A DNA stretch of 64,000 nt from contig NC_015761.1 in NCBI RefSeq assembly GCF_000252995.1, positions 1,240,001 through 1,304,000 of the forward strand, read 5' to 3'. Made by a program: the position numbers and the translations under genes. This document shows positions 35,669 to 44,549 of the stretch, piece by piece. The notes beneath the pieces were generated by a model. That model was not told the origin of the DNA and did no database searches. It saw only the letters and a program-made list of their open reading frames with translations. Positions within the stretch are counted from its first letter, which is position 1. Every line of letters starts with the position of its first letter. This DNA is from Salmonella bongori NCTC 12419. Its GTDB lineage: Bacteria > Pseudomonadota > Gammaproteobacteria > Enterobacterales > Enterobacteriaceae.

Positions 35669-35999
35669 TAATTTCCCTGCAGCCTGATATTCTGGCTGTG
35701 GGGATTATTTCAGACATGCTTTTCTATTGCAGATTATTCCTGGAGATTTGCTTTATTACTATGCGCTGATGCGTTATATTTCTTCATAATCTCTACTAAA
35801 TCATATGGTTGTATATTTCTCTTTCAACTCTGCGCAATTTATTCTTTTTTTCTTCACAATTGGCGAAAAAGTGTTTTTTATACTTTCATTGTTTTACCGT
35901 TGTTATGACTAATTGACGCTAAGGCGGCTAAAGTTAATCACGACAACACGGCACTGTTATAAAAATGCCGTAAAAATAACTGAAAGGAAGGATTAAAAT
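35669..35999. other. astE-spy intergenic region
   Basis: This AT-rich 331-bp gap contains a BaeR-type site and presumably the envelope-stress promoter of spy. No other ORF or RNA was seen. Confidence 0.6.
35846..35864 (+). promoter_or_regulatory. BaeR-type site upstream of spy
   Basis: TTTTTCTTCACAATTGGCG closely matches the BaeR motif (TTTTTCTCCATNATTGGC). It is about 135 bp upstream of the spy ATG. spy is a known BaeSR and CpxAR target; binding here is inferred from the motif. Confidence 0.7.
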
Positions 36000-36485
36000 A
36001 TGCGTAAACTGACTGCTCTGTTTGTTGCCTCTACCCTGGCGATGGGGGCTGCGAATCTGGCGCATGCGGCAGAGACCACGGCCACAGCGCCAGCGGATGC
36101 AAAGCCAATGATGCAACATAAAGGTAAGTTTGGCCCGCAACACGATATGATGTTCAAAAACCTGAACCTGACGGATGCGCAGAAGCAACAGATCCGCGAC
36201 ATCATGAAAGCGCAGCGCGAACAAATGAAACGTCCGCCGCTGGAAGAACGTCGCGCCATGCATGATATTATTGCCAGCGATACGTTCGATAAAGCTAAAG
36301 CAGAAGCGCAAATTACGAAAATGGAAGCGCAGCGTAAGGCCAATATGCTGGCGCATATGGAAACCCAGAATAAAATTTATAACGTTCTGACGCCGGAACA
36401 GAAAAAACAATATAACGCTAACTTTGAGAAGCGTCTGACAGAACGTTCGGCACCAGAAGGTAAAATGCCAGCTGCGGTGGAATAA
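36000..36485 (+). CDS. spy: Periplasmic ATP-independent chaperone Spy
   Basis: The 161-residue precursor has a signal peptide cleaved after AHA near residue 23. The mature protein is a short, all-helical cradle with two LTxxQ-type motifs (LNLTDAQKQQ and VLTPEQKKQ) typical of the Spy/CpxP family. It binds unfolded proteins in the periplasm during envelope stress. GAAAGGAAGG precedes the ATG. Confidence 0.96.
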   Translation: MRKLTALFVASTLAMGAANLAHAAETTATAPADAKPMMQHKGKFGPQHDMMFKNLNLTDAQKQQIRDIMKAQREQMKRPPLEERRAMHDIIASDTFDKAKAEAQITKMEAQRKANMLAHMETQNKIYNVLTPEQKKQYNANFEKRLTERSAPEGKMPAAVE

Positions 36486-36559
36486 TTTCCCGCATTATTT
36501 AAGACCGTCGGTTTTGTCAACCATATCGTTGTTGAGGTGGACAGGATCGGCGGTTTTCT

Positions 36560-37441
36560 TTATGAGCGGCGACAATCAGTATCCAGTTCAATGATGTCAT
36601 ATTGACCTGACATTAACGGTTTACAGAGGATTTTATAGCCGTCCTGATCAAAACCGGCAGGCGTACGCACCAGCGTAGTGGCCTCTTCCAGAGAGGATAC
36701 AGCCCCCAGCCATAACCAGTTGTTGATAATGTGAAACTGGGTCATTTGCGGGCGGCTCTCTTTTAGCGCGATGGCGCCTTTCCAGGGCCAGCAAACAACA
36801 CGTAAACGCTCCAGCGATGCCTGCAGACGAAGAAAATGCGCCTGGGGGCTCTCTTGTCCGCAACAGGCGCCGGCACAACGCTTTAGGGCAAAACGAAAAC
36901 AGGCGCGCCCACGACTTAACGGTTCAAGCCCCAGCAGGCCGTAACACAATTTTTGCTCATCGGCGAGGTTCTGTAAGCTTTGCAGCGCCGCCCGACGATT
37001 GGCGAAAAGTCCAAAAAGATTCGGCGCATGGGAAAAATCGACATTGCGAGCGGAGACCACCTCAATCTTATGTTCGTTTAGCTGTAAAGAACAAAGCTGG
37101 CGATTACGCCGTAACCGCTTATTAAACAGCGGCTGTTGCTCTTTGATTAGCCGCGCTTCGAGGAGCAGAGCGCCCATTTCACCGGCGGTACAAACCCAGC
37201 TTATCCGCCGCGACTGCCGCAGCATGGCGGCTTCGTCAGGCGTGCGCAAATGCGAAAGTATCCGGCTGCGAATATTCACGCTTTTACCGATATAAAGCGG
37301 CAGCGTATCACTTTCGCTGTGAAACACGTATACGCCCGGTAACGCGGGTAATTCGCTGAGAAAAGGACGTAAATGTTCTGGATATTCGTAAATAGCCGCC
37401 GCTTCGAACTCAAGACGGGGGGCAGACTGACGCCGTACCAC
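36560..37441 (-). CDS. cho: Excinuclease Cho (UvrC homologue)
   Basis: The 293-residue GIY-YIG endonuclease makes the 3' incision in alternative nucleotide excision repair. The GIY-YIG-like part is PGVYVFHSESD..PLYIGKSVNIRSR; the central ALKRCAGACCG Cys cluster resembles UvrC. I chose the GTG at 37439-37441: GGAGAG lies four bases upstream, and the family begins V-R-R at this point. Upstream ATGs at 37453 and 37468 are in frame, but the second lies inside a LexA box and neither has a good ribosome site. Confidence 0.9.
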   Translation of the reverse strand: MVRRQSAPRLEFEAAAIYEYPEHLRPFLSELPALPGVYVFHSESDTLPLYIGKSVNIRSRILSHLRTPDEAAMLRQSRRISWVCTAGEMGALLLEARLIKEQQPLFNKRLRRNRQLCSLQLNEHKIEVVSARNVDFSHAPNLFGLFANRRAALQSLQNLADEQKLCYGLLGLEPLSRGRACFRFALKRCAGACCGQESPQAHFLRLQASLERLRVVCWPWKGAIALKESRPQMTQFHIINNWLWLGAVSSLEEATTLVRTPAGFDQDGYKILCKPLMSGQYDIIELDTDCRRS

Positions 37442-37454
37442 AGTGCTCTCCATT

Positions 37455-37474
37455 AACTGGTTATTCATCCAGTA
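37455..37474. promoter_or_regulatory. LexA box of cho
   Basis: AACTGGTTATTCATCCAGTA has the CTG-N10-CAG core of SOS boxes and overlaps a TATACT -10-like hexamer on the minus strand. cho is a known SOS gene in E. coli. Repressor binding is inferred. Confidence 0.7.
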
Positions 37475-37517
37475 TAACAGCGAATGCCTGATGAAAAAAG
37501 AGGCTGTCGTTAAGCGC

Positions 37518-37546
37518 GTGCCGGATAGACGAATGATATCCGGCAC
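37518..37546. repeat. REP palindrome between nadE and cho
   Basis: GTGCCGGATA...TATCCGGCAC forms a 10-bp stem typical of a REP unit. It lies upstream of cho and 17 bp past the nadE stop. Confidence 0.75.
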
Positions 37547-37562
37547 GGCAGAAGATGGACGC

Positions 37563-38390
37563 TTATTTTTTCCAGAAGGTATCGAATACCGTAATCGGTA
37601 GACGGCGCTTATGTTCAGTTTTTATATACCAGCTTTCAATAATTTTAGCGGTAGCGGGTTCCAGCGTTTTGCCTTCCAGATAATCATCAATATTGTCATA
37701 GGTGACGCCCAGCGCAGCTTCATCAGGCAATGACGGGCGGTCGTCTTCTAAATCGGCGGTGGGGATTTTTTTATACAGGTGCTCAGGACAGCCCAGCGTT
37801 GCAAGAAGCTGTTTGCCCTGGCGTTTGTTAAGGCGGTGAAGAGGATTAATATCGGTACCGCCATCGCCATATTTGGTGAAGAATCCCGTTATCGCTTCCG
37901 CCGCATGGTCAGTGCCGACTACCACGCCGTGAGTCATACCTGCGATACTGTATTGCGCTTTCATTCGTTCACGGGCTTTTTCATTGCCACGCACAAAATC
38001 GCTTAGCTCAATCCCCGCTTCGCGCAACGCCTGCTCACTGGCGAGGACGGCGCCTTTAATATTGACAGTCAGCACTCTGTCCGGCTGAATAAAAGCAATG
38101 GCATCCTGACAATCCTGTTCATCAGCCTGTACGCCGTAAGGCAGGCGAACGGCGATAAATTGCAGCGCGTTATCGCCTGTTTCTTCCCGCAGCTCGGAGA
38201 TAGCCATCTGGCTTAGTTTCCCCGCCAGCGTTGAATCCTGTCCGCCGCTGATGCCTAAGACCAAAGATTTCAGGAAGGGATAAGTTTTCAGATACGTTTT
38301 AAGGAACTCCACGCTGCGGCGAATTTCCTCTTCAGGGTTTATATGCGGTTTTGCGCCAAGCGCCTGGATTATCTCTTGCTGCAATGTCAT
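37563..38390 (-). CDS. nadE: NH3-dependent NAD+ synthetase
   Basis: The 275-residue enzyme makes NAD+ from deamido-NAD+ with ATP and ammonia. The ATP-pyrophosphatase loop SGGQDST is intact, as are GTDHAAEA and the TADLEDDRP segment. I chose the ATG at 38388-38390, after a GGGGG-type ribosome site and matching the family start TLQQEII; the frame is open a further 69 codons upstream without similarity. It is divergent from osmE. Confidence 0.96.
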   Translation of the reverse strand: MTLQQEIIQALGAKPHINPEEEIRRSVEFLKTYLKTYPFLKSLVLGISGGQDSTLAGKLSQMAISELREETGDNALQFIAVRLPYGVQADEQDCQDAIAFIQPDRVLTVNIKGAVLASEQALREAGIELSDFVRGNEKARERMKAQYSIAGMTHGVVVGTDHAAEAITGFFTKYGDGGTDINPLHRLNKRQGKQLLATLGCPEHLYKKIPTADLEDDRPSLPDEAALGVTYDNIDDYLEGKTLEPATAKIIESWYIKTEHKRRLPITVFDTFWKK

Positions 38391-38608
38391 CTGGCCCCCT
38401 TCGACAGTAGAAAATGTATTTTTTACTCTGTTAAAGCTAACCCTTTGCTGCTGAAACGACAAGGTGTGCCGGGCTAAGCGGCGAGTAAAACAGCATATCT
38501 GGGGTTTATGGAATTTTCCTAAAGGCTTTTTGTGACAAGGCGCGGCTTGAAAAATGTTCTGATGTATTCCAGGCTTACATAACACGCTGATAAACAAGAG
38601 GACGGAAA

Positions 38609-38950
38609 ATGAACAAGAACATAGCAGGAATTTTAAGCGCAGCGGCGGTAATGACTATGCTGGCAGGCTGTACGGCGTACGATCGTACAAAAGATCAATT
38701 TGTTGAGCCTGTCGTTAAAGATGTTAAAAAAGGAATGAGCAGGGCGCAGGTTGCGCAGATTGCGGGTAAACCTTCATCTGAAGTGAGCATGATTCATGCG
38801 CGCGGTACCTGTCAGACCTACATCCTGGGTCAACGTGATGGTAAAGCGGAAACCTATTTTGTCGCGCTGGATGATACTGGACACGTGATTAACTCCGGCT
38901 ATCAGACCTGTGCCGAATACGATACTGACCCACAGGCACCGAAGCAGTAA
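38609..38950 (+). CDS. osmE: Osmotically induced lipoprotein OsmE
   Basis: The 113-residue protein has a lipobox (LAGC, Cys21), so it is a lipoprotein. The mature part is a SmpA/BamE-like domain. In E. coli osmE is induced at high osmolarity and in stationary phase (sigma S). A perfect intrinsic terminator follows 28 bp after the stop. Confidence 0.94.
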   Translation: MNKNIAGILSAAAVMTMLAGCTAYDRTKDQFVEPVVKDVKKGMSRAQVAQIAGKPSSEVSMIHARGTCQTYILGQRDGKAETYFVALDDTGHVINSGYQTCAEYDTDPQAPKQ

Positions 38951-38978
38951 CAACTGTATTTTGCCTGTGCATTCAAGG

Positions 38979-39007
38979 AAACCGGCCGCCAGGCCGGTTT
39001 TTTTTTG
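38979..39007 (+). terminator. Intrinsic terminator of osmE
   Basis: A 9-bp stem (AAACCGGCC/GGCCGGTTT) with a 4-nt loop is followed by more T residues. Confidence 0.95.
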
Positions 39008-39250
39008 TCCGCAATAACCTTATTTATTATCGCGAATTATTTACCTGAAATGTGAGGGGGGTCATAACGCCAGGTCAATGAGAGACAATTTAGTGGGTCA
39101 AGGAAATACCATCCGGCGGTCCGATCCCGTATACTCATTTCAGCCACCTAAAAAAGTAAATTCGGTTACGCAAGTCGCCCAGAGTATGGATGCAGGTTGA
39201 GGCTTGCGGAATATCTGGCTGACAGATAATCGCACATGAGGAAGGTTTTT
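39008..39250 (+). promoter_or_regulatory. chb operon control region
   Basis: Visible elements are: a NagC-like AT-rich box at about 39023-39044 centred on CGCGAATT; a CRP-like site at 39051-39066 (TGTGA-N6-TCATA); and a TATACT -10 at 39130-39135 with a poor -35, as expected for an activator-dependent promoter. Transcription would start near 39142, giving a leader of about 109 nt. In E. coli chb is controlled by NagC, CRP and ChbR. Confidence 0.6.
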
Positions 39251-39571
39251 ATGGAAAAGAAACACATTTATCTGTTTTGTTCTGCGGGCATGTCAACGTC
39301 GTTACTCGTATCAAAAATGCGCGCGCAGGCTGAAAAATATGAAGTGCCGGTGATTATTGAAGCATTTCCTGAAACCCTGGCCGGTGAAAAAGGCCCGTCC
39401 GCGGACGTTGTGCTGTTAGGTCCACAGATTGCCTACATGTTACCCGAAATTCAGCGTTTATTACCCGGTAAACCGGTCGAAGTGATTGATTCAATGTTGT
39501 ACGGCAAGGTAGATGGTTTAGGTGTGCTTAAAGCTGCGGTAGCGGCAATTAAAAAAGCCGCCGCTAATTAA
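39251..39571 (+). CDS. chbB: PTS N,N'-diacetylchitobiose enzyme IIB
   Basis: The 106-residue cytoplasmic PTS component carries phosphate on Cys10 in YLFCSAGMSTS and passes it to the incoming sugar. I chose the ATG at 39251 because it gives the family start EKKHIYLFC; an upstream ATG at 39236 is in frame. It is the first gene of chbBCARFG. Confidence 0.95.
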   Translation: MEKKHIYLFCSAGMSTSLLVSKMRAQAEKYEVPVIIEAFPETLAGEKGPSADVVLLGPQIAYMLPEIQRLLPGKPVEVIDSMLYGKVDGLGVLKAAVAAIKKAAAN

Positions 39572-39596
39572 TTATTTTTAATTTTTCCCGTCAAAG

Positions 39597-39608
39597 AGTT
39601 ATTTCATA
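39597..39608 (+). promoter_or_regulatory. ChiX small-RNA target in the chbB-chbC spacer
   Basis: The spacer contains CCCGTCAAAGAG, exactly complementary to the seed region of the ChiX (MicM) small RNA as I remember it. In Salmonella and E. coli the chbBC spacer is known to act as a decoy that titrates ChiX and so derepresses the chitoporin gene. It lies 44 bp before chbC. Confidence 0.85.
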
Positions 39609-39623
39609 CACTAACCGCAATAT

Positions 39624-39644
39624 TTTATTGCGGTATTTAAGGGT
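39624..39644 (+). other. Hairpin in the chbB-chbC spacer
   Basis: A 7-bp stem (ACCGCAA/TTGCGGT) with a 7-nt loop follows the ChiX site and ends 8 bp before chbC. It may protect mRNA ends or tune chbC translation. Confidence 0.6.
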
Positions 39645-39652
39645 ATTTTTCT

Positions 39653-41011
39653 ATGAGTAACGTCATTGCTTCACTTGAAAAGGTACTCCTTCCTTTTGCT
39701 ATAAGAATAGGAAAGCAGCCACACGTTAATGCAATCAAAAACGGCTTTATTCGCTTAATGCCATTAACCCTTGCGGGGGCAATGTTTGTATTAATTAACA
39801 ATGTATTCCTGAGCTTTGGGGAGGGGTCATTTTTTTATTCTATGGGCATTCGGCTGGATGCTTCAACCATTGAAACACTTAATAGTTTGAAAGGCATCGG
39901 CGGGAACGTCTATAACGGCACACTGGGCATTATGTCGCTCATGGCGCCGTTTTTTATCGGCATGGCGCTGGCGGAGGAGCGTAAGGTTGACGCGCTGGCT
40001 GCCGGGCTACTCTCTGTAGCGGCGTTTATGACCGTAACGCCGTATAGCGTAGGTGAAGCTTACGCTGTAGGCGCTAACTGGTTGGGCGGCGCGAATATTA
40101 TCTCCGGTATTATTATTGGTCTGGTCGTTGCGGAGATGTTCACATTTATCGTCCGGCGCAACTGGGTTATTAAACTACCGGATAGCGTACCGGCCTCGGT
40201 GTCCCGTTCATTCTCGGCGTTAATTCCTGGCTTTATTATTCTCTCCGTGATGGGGGTTATTTCCTGGGCTCTGTCTAATTACGGCTCGAACTTCCATCAG
40301 ATTATTATGGATACGATCTCGACGCCGCTGGCATCGCTGGGTAGCGTAGTGGGGTGGGCATATGTCATTTTTGTACCGCTGCTGTGGTTCTTTGGTATTC
40401 ATGGTTCGCTGGCGCTGACTGCGCTGGACAGCGGCATCATGACGCCTTGGGCCCTGGAAAACATCTCTATTTACCAGCAGTATGGCTCCGTCGATGCGGC
40501 ACTGGAAGCCGGTAAAACGTTCCATATCTGGGCGAAACCGATGCTGGATTCTTATATCTTCCTCGGTGGTAGCGGCGCAACGCTGGGTCTGATCATCGCT
40601 ATTTTCCTGGCATCCCGTCGCGCGGACTATCGGCAGGTAGCCAAACTGGCGCTGCCATCCGGTATCTTCCAGATTAACGAGCCTATCCTGTTTGGTTTGC
40701 CAATTATTATGAACCCGGTGATGTTCATCCCATTCATTCTGGTACAGCCTATTCTGGCGGCAATTACGCTGGTGGCTTATTATTTGGGTATTATCCCGCC
40801 GATTACCAATATTGCGCCGTGGACCATGCCAACCGGGTTGGGGGCGTTCTTTAACACCAATGGCAGTGTCGCCGCGTTACTGGTCGCCTTGTTTAACCTG
40901 GTTATTGCCACCCTTATTTATCTGCCCTTCGTGGTGGTTGCCAACAAAGCGCAGAACGCCATTGAGCAAGAAGAAAGCGAAGAAGATATCGCTAATGCAC
41001 TGAAATTCTAA
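39653..41011 (+). CDS. chbC: PTS N,N'-diacetylchitobiose enzyme IIC
   Basis: The 452-residue inner-membrane permease of the lactose/cellobiose PTS family has about ten hydrophobic segments. The NEPILFGLPI motif is the conserved substrate-site signature of this family. It imports chitobiose while it is phosphorylated by ChbB. It follows the ChiX decoy spacer and precedes chbA by 50 bp. Confidence 0.95.
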   Translation: MSNVIASLEKVLLPFAIRIGKQPHVNAIKNGFIRLMPLTLAGAMFVLINNVFLSFGEGSFFYSMGIRLDASTIETLNSLKGIGGNVYNGTLGIMSLMAPFFIGMALAEERKVDALAAGLLSVAAFMTVTPYSVGEAYAVGANWLGGANIISGIIIGLVVAEMFTFIVRRNWVIKLPDSVPASVSRSFSALIPGFIILSVMGVISWALSNYGSNFHQIIMDTISTPLASLGSVVGWAYVIFVPLLWFFGIHGSLALTALDSGIMTPWALENISIYQQYGSVDAALEAGKTFHIWAKPMLDSYIFLGGSGATLGLIIAIFLASRRADYRQVAKLALPSGIFQINEPILFGLPIIMNPVMFIPFILVQPILAAITLVAYYLGIIPPITNIAPWTMPTGLGAFFNTNGSVAALLVALFNLVIATLIYLPFVVVANKAQNAIEQEESEEDIANALKF

Positions 41012-41061
41012 ACGCCGCGTCGGCATGGGATGCCATGCCGGGCTGAATAAGAGGAAAGACT

Positions 41062-41409
41062 ATGTTTGATCTTGAAAATGTTGTTGATAGCCAGACAGCG
41101 GCTGAAGAGCTTGAAGAAGTCGTCATGGGGCTCATCATCAATTCCGGTCAGGCGCGCAGCCTGGCGTACGGCGCACTCAGAAAAGCGAAAGAAGGTGATT
41201 TTGAAGGGGCGAAAACGATGATGGACCAGTCGCGTATCGCACTCAACGAAGCGCACCTCGTCCAGACAAAACTGATTGAAGGCGATCAGGGCGAAGGTAA
41301 AATGAAAGTCAGTCTGGTCCTGGTTCATGCTCAGGATCATTTGATGACGTCAATGCTGGCTCGCGAACTGATCGCCGAGTTGATTGAGCTCCATGAGAAG
41401 CTGAAATAA
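41062..41409 (+). CDS. chbA: PTS N,N'-diacetylchitobiose enzyme IIA
   Basis: The 115-residue helical trimeric IIA protein takes phosphate from HPr at His89 (VLVHAQDHLMTS). It is near-identical in layout to the lactose-family IIA. chbR begins 10 bp downstream, confirming operon structure. Confidence 0.95.
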   Translation: MFDLENVVDSQTAAEELEEVVMGLIINSGQARSLAYGALRKAKEGDFEGAKTMMDQSRIALNEAHLVQTKLIEGDQGEGKMKVSLVLVHAQDHLMTSMLARELIAELIELHEKLK

Positions 41410-41419
41410 CAGGGGGCGG

Positions 41420-42259
41420 ATGATGCAGCTACAGGTTAACGCGACGGAAATCAAAACCGTTTATGAGCAGCAGCTCTTCAATGGCAAAAATTTTCATGTG
41501 TTTATCTATAACAAGACGGAAAGCGTCACCGGGCTGCATCAGCACGATTACTATGAGTTTACCCTGGTATTAACCGGACGTTATTACCAGGAGATCAACG
41601 GTAAGCGCGTGCTGCTGGAGCGTGGAGATTTTGTTTTTATCCCGGTAGGATCAAATCACCAAAGTTTCTATGAGTTCGGCGCAACGCGTATTCTGAATGT
41701 AGGAATCAGTAAACGTTTTTTTGAACAGCATTATCTTCCGTTATTACCGTTTTGTTTTGTGGCGTCGCAGGTGTATCGGGCGAACAGCACCTTCCTCACC
41801 TATATTGAAACCGTCATTGCTTCGCTGAATTTCCGTGGCAACGGACTCGACGAGTTTATAGAAGTAGTAACGTTTTACATTATTAACCGCTTGCGCCATT
41901 ACCGTGAAGAGCAGGTATATGATGATATTCCACAATGGCTGAAAGCAACCGTCGAGATAATGCATGATAAAACGCAGTTTGGCGAAAATGCGCTGGAAAA
42001 TATGGTGCGTCTGTCGGCAAAATCCCAGGAGTATCTGACCCGAGCCACCCGACGTTATTACAGTAAAACGCCGATGCAAATCATAAATGAGATTCGCATT
42101 AATTTTGCCAAAAAACAGTTGGAAATGACTAACTATTCGGTCACCGATATTGCTTATGAAGCCGGATATAGTAGTCCCAGCCTGTTTATTAAAACGTTTA
42201 AGAAAATGACCTCATTTACGCCCAATAGTTATCGTAAACGATTGACGGAAATTAATTAG
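41420..42259 (+). CDS. chbR: AraC-family regulator of the chb operon
   Basis: The 279-residue regulator has an N-terminal cupin sensor (HQHDYYEFTLVLTGRY, GDFVFIPVGSNHQS) and a C-terminal AraC/XylS double helix-turn-helix (NYSVTDIAYEAGYSS, FIKTFKKMT). It represses chb without inducer and activates it with chitobiose 6-phosphate. A start at 41420 or the adjacent ATG at 41423 is possible. Confidence 0.94.
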   Translation: MMQLQVNATEIKTVYEQQLFNGKNFHVFIYNKTESVTGLHQHDYYEFTLVLTGRYYQEINGKRVLLERGDFVFIPVGSNHQSFYEFGATRILNVGISKRFFEQHYLPLLPFCFVASQVYRANSTFLTYIETVIASLNFRGNGLDEFIEVVTFYIINRLRHYREEQVYDDIPQWLKATVEIMHDKTQFGENALENMVRLSAKSQEYLTRATRRYYSKTPMQIINEIRINFAKKQLEMTNYSVTDIAYEAGYSSPSLFIKTFKKMTSFTPNSYRKRLTEIN

Positions 42260-42380
42260 TAACGGTTTGCCCGATTAACCATATTTCACGCTTGCCCAGT
42301 AGCGAGGGGAACGCCATGCTATTATCCTCGCCCGGGCGTAGCGTAGTACATATCAGTGTATTGCACTGAAGGGAGATATT

Positions 42381-43736
42381 ATGAGCCAGAAATTAAAAGT
42401 CGTCACGATTGGTGGCGGGAGCAGCTACACCCCTGAATTACTTGAAGGCTTTATTAAACGCTATCATGAATTACCGGTTACCGAATTATGGTTGGTTGAC
42501 GTTGAGGATGGAAAAGAGAAGCTGGACATCATCTTTGACCTCTGTCAGCGAATGATTGATAAAGCAGGGGTCCCACTCAAACTGTATAAGACGCTGGATC
42601 GCCGGGAAGCTCTGAAAGACGCCAATTTTGTCACGACGCAACTGCGTGTAGGTCAACTTAAAGCTCGCGAACTGGATGAACGTATCCCGCTTAGCCACGG
42701 CTACCTGGGGCAGGAAACCAATGGTGCAGGCGGTTTATTTAAAGGGCTGCGTACCATTCCGGTTATTTTTGGCATCATTAAAGATGTTGAAGAATTATGT
42801 CCGAATGCGTGGGTCATTAACTTTACTAACCCGGCGGGGATGGTAACAGAAGCGGTGTATCGCCATACCAACTTTAAAAAATTCATCGGCGTATGCAACA
42901 TTCCTGTTGGCATGAAGATGTTTATTCATGACGTACTTGCGCTGAATGAGAACGACGATCTTTCTATTGATCTGTTTGGTCTAAACCATATGGTCTTTAT
43001 TAAAGATGTGCTGGTGAACGGCACCTCACGGTTCGCAGAATTACTGGATGGCGTGGCGTCCGGTCAGTTGAAAGCGTCAAGCGTAAAAAACATCTTTGAT
43101 CTGCCGTTTAGTGAAGGATTGATTCGTTCGCTAAACATGCTGCCGTGCTCTTATTTGCTGTATTACTTCAAACAAAAAGAGATGCTGGCTATTGAAATGG
43201 GCGAATATTATAAAGGCGGTGCGCGTGCGCAGGTTGTGCAAAAGGTGGAGAAACAACTCTTCGACCTGTACAAAAATCCTGAGCTGAACGTGAAACCGAA
43301 AGAGCTTGAGCAACGCGGCGGCGCTTATTATTCCGATGCAGCTTGTGAAGTCATTAACGCTATTTATAATGACAAACAGACTGAGCATTATGTGAATATT
43401 CCGCACCATGGTCATGTAGAGAATATCCCGGCGGACTGGGCAGTAGAAATGACCTGTATTCTGGGGCGTAATGGCGCGACGCCACACCCACGCATCACCC
43501 GTTTTGACGAGAAAGTGCTGGGTCTTATTCATACCATTAAAGGGTTTGAGATCGCGGCCAGCAATGCGGCGTTGAGCGGAAACTTTAATGATGTTCTGCT
43601 GGCGCTTAACCTGAGTCCGCTGGTCCATTCTGACCGTGATGCGGAAGTGCTGGCGCGCGAGTTAATCCTGGCGCATGAAAAATGGTTGCCTAATTTTACG
43701 GCTTGCATTGAAGCGTTGAAAGGTAAGCAACACTGA
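42381..43736 (+). CDS. chbF: 6-phospho-beta-glucosidase / chitobiose-6-phosphate hydrolase
   Basis: The 451-residue family GH4 glycosidase uses NAD+ and a divalent metal. The Rossmann start VVTIGGGSSYTPEL, the metal-site segment CNIPVGM and the INFTNPAGMVTEA segment are intact. It splits (deacetylated) chitobiose 6-phosphate and cellobiose 6-phosphate. GAAGGGAGA precedes the ATG after a 121-bp spacer. Confidence 0.95.
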   Translation: MSQKLKVVTIGGGSSYTPELLEGFIKRYHELPVTELWLVDVEDGKEKLDIIFDLCQRMIDKAGVPLKLYKTLDRREALKDANFVTTQLRVGQLKARELDERIPLSHGYLGQETNGAGGLFKGLRTIPVIFGIIKDVEELCPNAWVINFTNPAGMVTEAVYRHTNFKKFIGVCNIPVGMKMFIHDVLALNENDDLSIDLFGLNHMVFIKDVLVNGTSRFAELLDGVASGQLKASSVKNIFDLPFSEGLIRSLNMLPCSYLLYYFKQKEMLAIEMGEYYKGGARAQVVQKVEKQLFDLYKNPELNVKPKELEQRGGAYYSDAACEVINAIYNDKQTEHYVNIPHHGHVENIPADWAVEMTCILGRNGATPHPRITRFDEKVLGLIHTIKGFEIAASNAALSGNFNDVLLALNLSPLVHSDRDAEVLARELILAHEKWLPNFTACIEALKGKQH

Positions 43737-43747
43737 CAGAGGTGGCT

Positions 43748-44506
43748 ATGGAACGCGTGTTGATTGTGAATGCTGATGATTTTGGCCTGAGTAAAGGACA
43801 AAATTATGGCATTGTTGAAGCATATCGCAACGGCGTTGTGACCTCCACCACCGCGCTGGTCAATGGCGAGGCCATTGACCATGCGGCGCGACTTAGCCGC
43901 GAGCTGCCCGCGCTGGGGGTGGGAATGCATTTTGTTTTGACGTTAGGCAAGCCAATATCAGATATGCCGGGCCTGACGCGAGAGGGGCTGTTGGGAAAAT
44001 GGATCTGGCAGATGGCGGAAGAGGATACGCTTCCGCTGGATGAAATCGCGCACGAACTGGCATGTCAATATCAGCGCTTCATCGCATTGTTTGGCCGGGA
44101 ACCAACACATCTCGACAGTCATCATCATGTGCATATGTTCCCACAACTCTTTCCCATCGTCGCCCATTTTGCGAAGCAACGCGGGATTGCGCTGCGTATT
44201 GATCGCCAGGTGGCGATCAACGCAGGCGATTTGCCGTCAGGTTTGCGCACTACGCAGGGATTTAGTAGTGAGTTTTACGGCGAAGAGATTTCCGAAGCGC
44301 GTTTTTTACGCATTCTGGATACTTCGGCGAACCGGGGGGATGCTTCTCTGGAGGTAATGTGTCACCCGGCGTTTGTTGACAACATTATTCGCCAGAGTGC
44401 CTATTGTTACCCCCGCTTAACTGAACTGGATGTATTGACGTCCGCGTCACTCAAAGCGGCGATTGCGCAACGTGGATATCGTCCTGGCAGTTTTCTTGAT
44501 ATTTAG
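43748..44506 (+). CDS. chbG: Chitooligosaccharide deacetylase
   Basis: The 252-residue YdjC-family deacetylase removes one acetyl group from chitobiose 6-phosphate, making the inducer and the ChbF substrate. Metal-binding motifs are NADDFGLS at the N terminus and HLDSHHHVHMF near residue 120. I chose the ATG at 43748; a GTG two codons upstream is in frame. It closes the operon and is followed by an intrinsic terminator. Confidence 0.94.
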   Translation: MERVLIVNADDFGLSKGQNYGIVEAYRNGVVTSTTALVNGEAIDHAARLSRELPALGVGMHFVLTLGKPISDMPGLTREGLLGKWIWQMAEEDTLPLDEIAHELACQYQRFIALFGREPTHLDSHHHVHMFPQLFPIVAHFAKQRGIALRIDRQVAINAGDLPSGLRTTQGFSSEFYGEEISEARFLRILDTSANRGDASLEVMCHPAFVDNIIRQSAYCYPRLTELDVLTSASLKAAIAQRGYRPGSFLDI

Positions 44507-44517
44507 CTCCTGAGTTT

Positions 44518-44544
44518 GCGGCGCATATCTGCGCCGCATTTTTT
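44518..44544 (+). terminator. Intrinsic terminator of chbBCARFG
   Basis: An 8-bp stem (GCGGCGCA/TGCGCCGC) with a TATC loop is followed by ATTTTTT, just beyond the chbG stop and before the convergent katE stop. Confidence 0.92.
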
Positions 44545-44549
44545 GCCGC

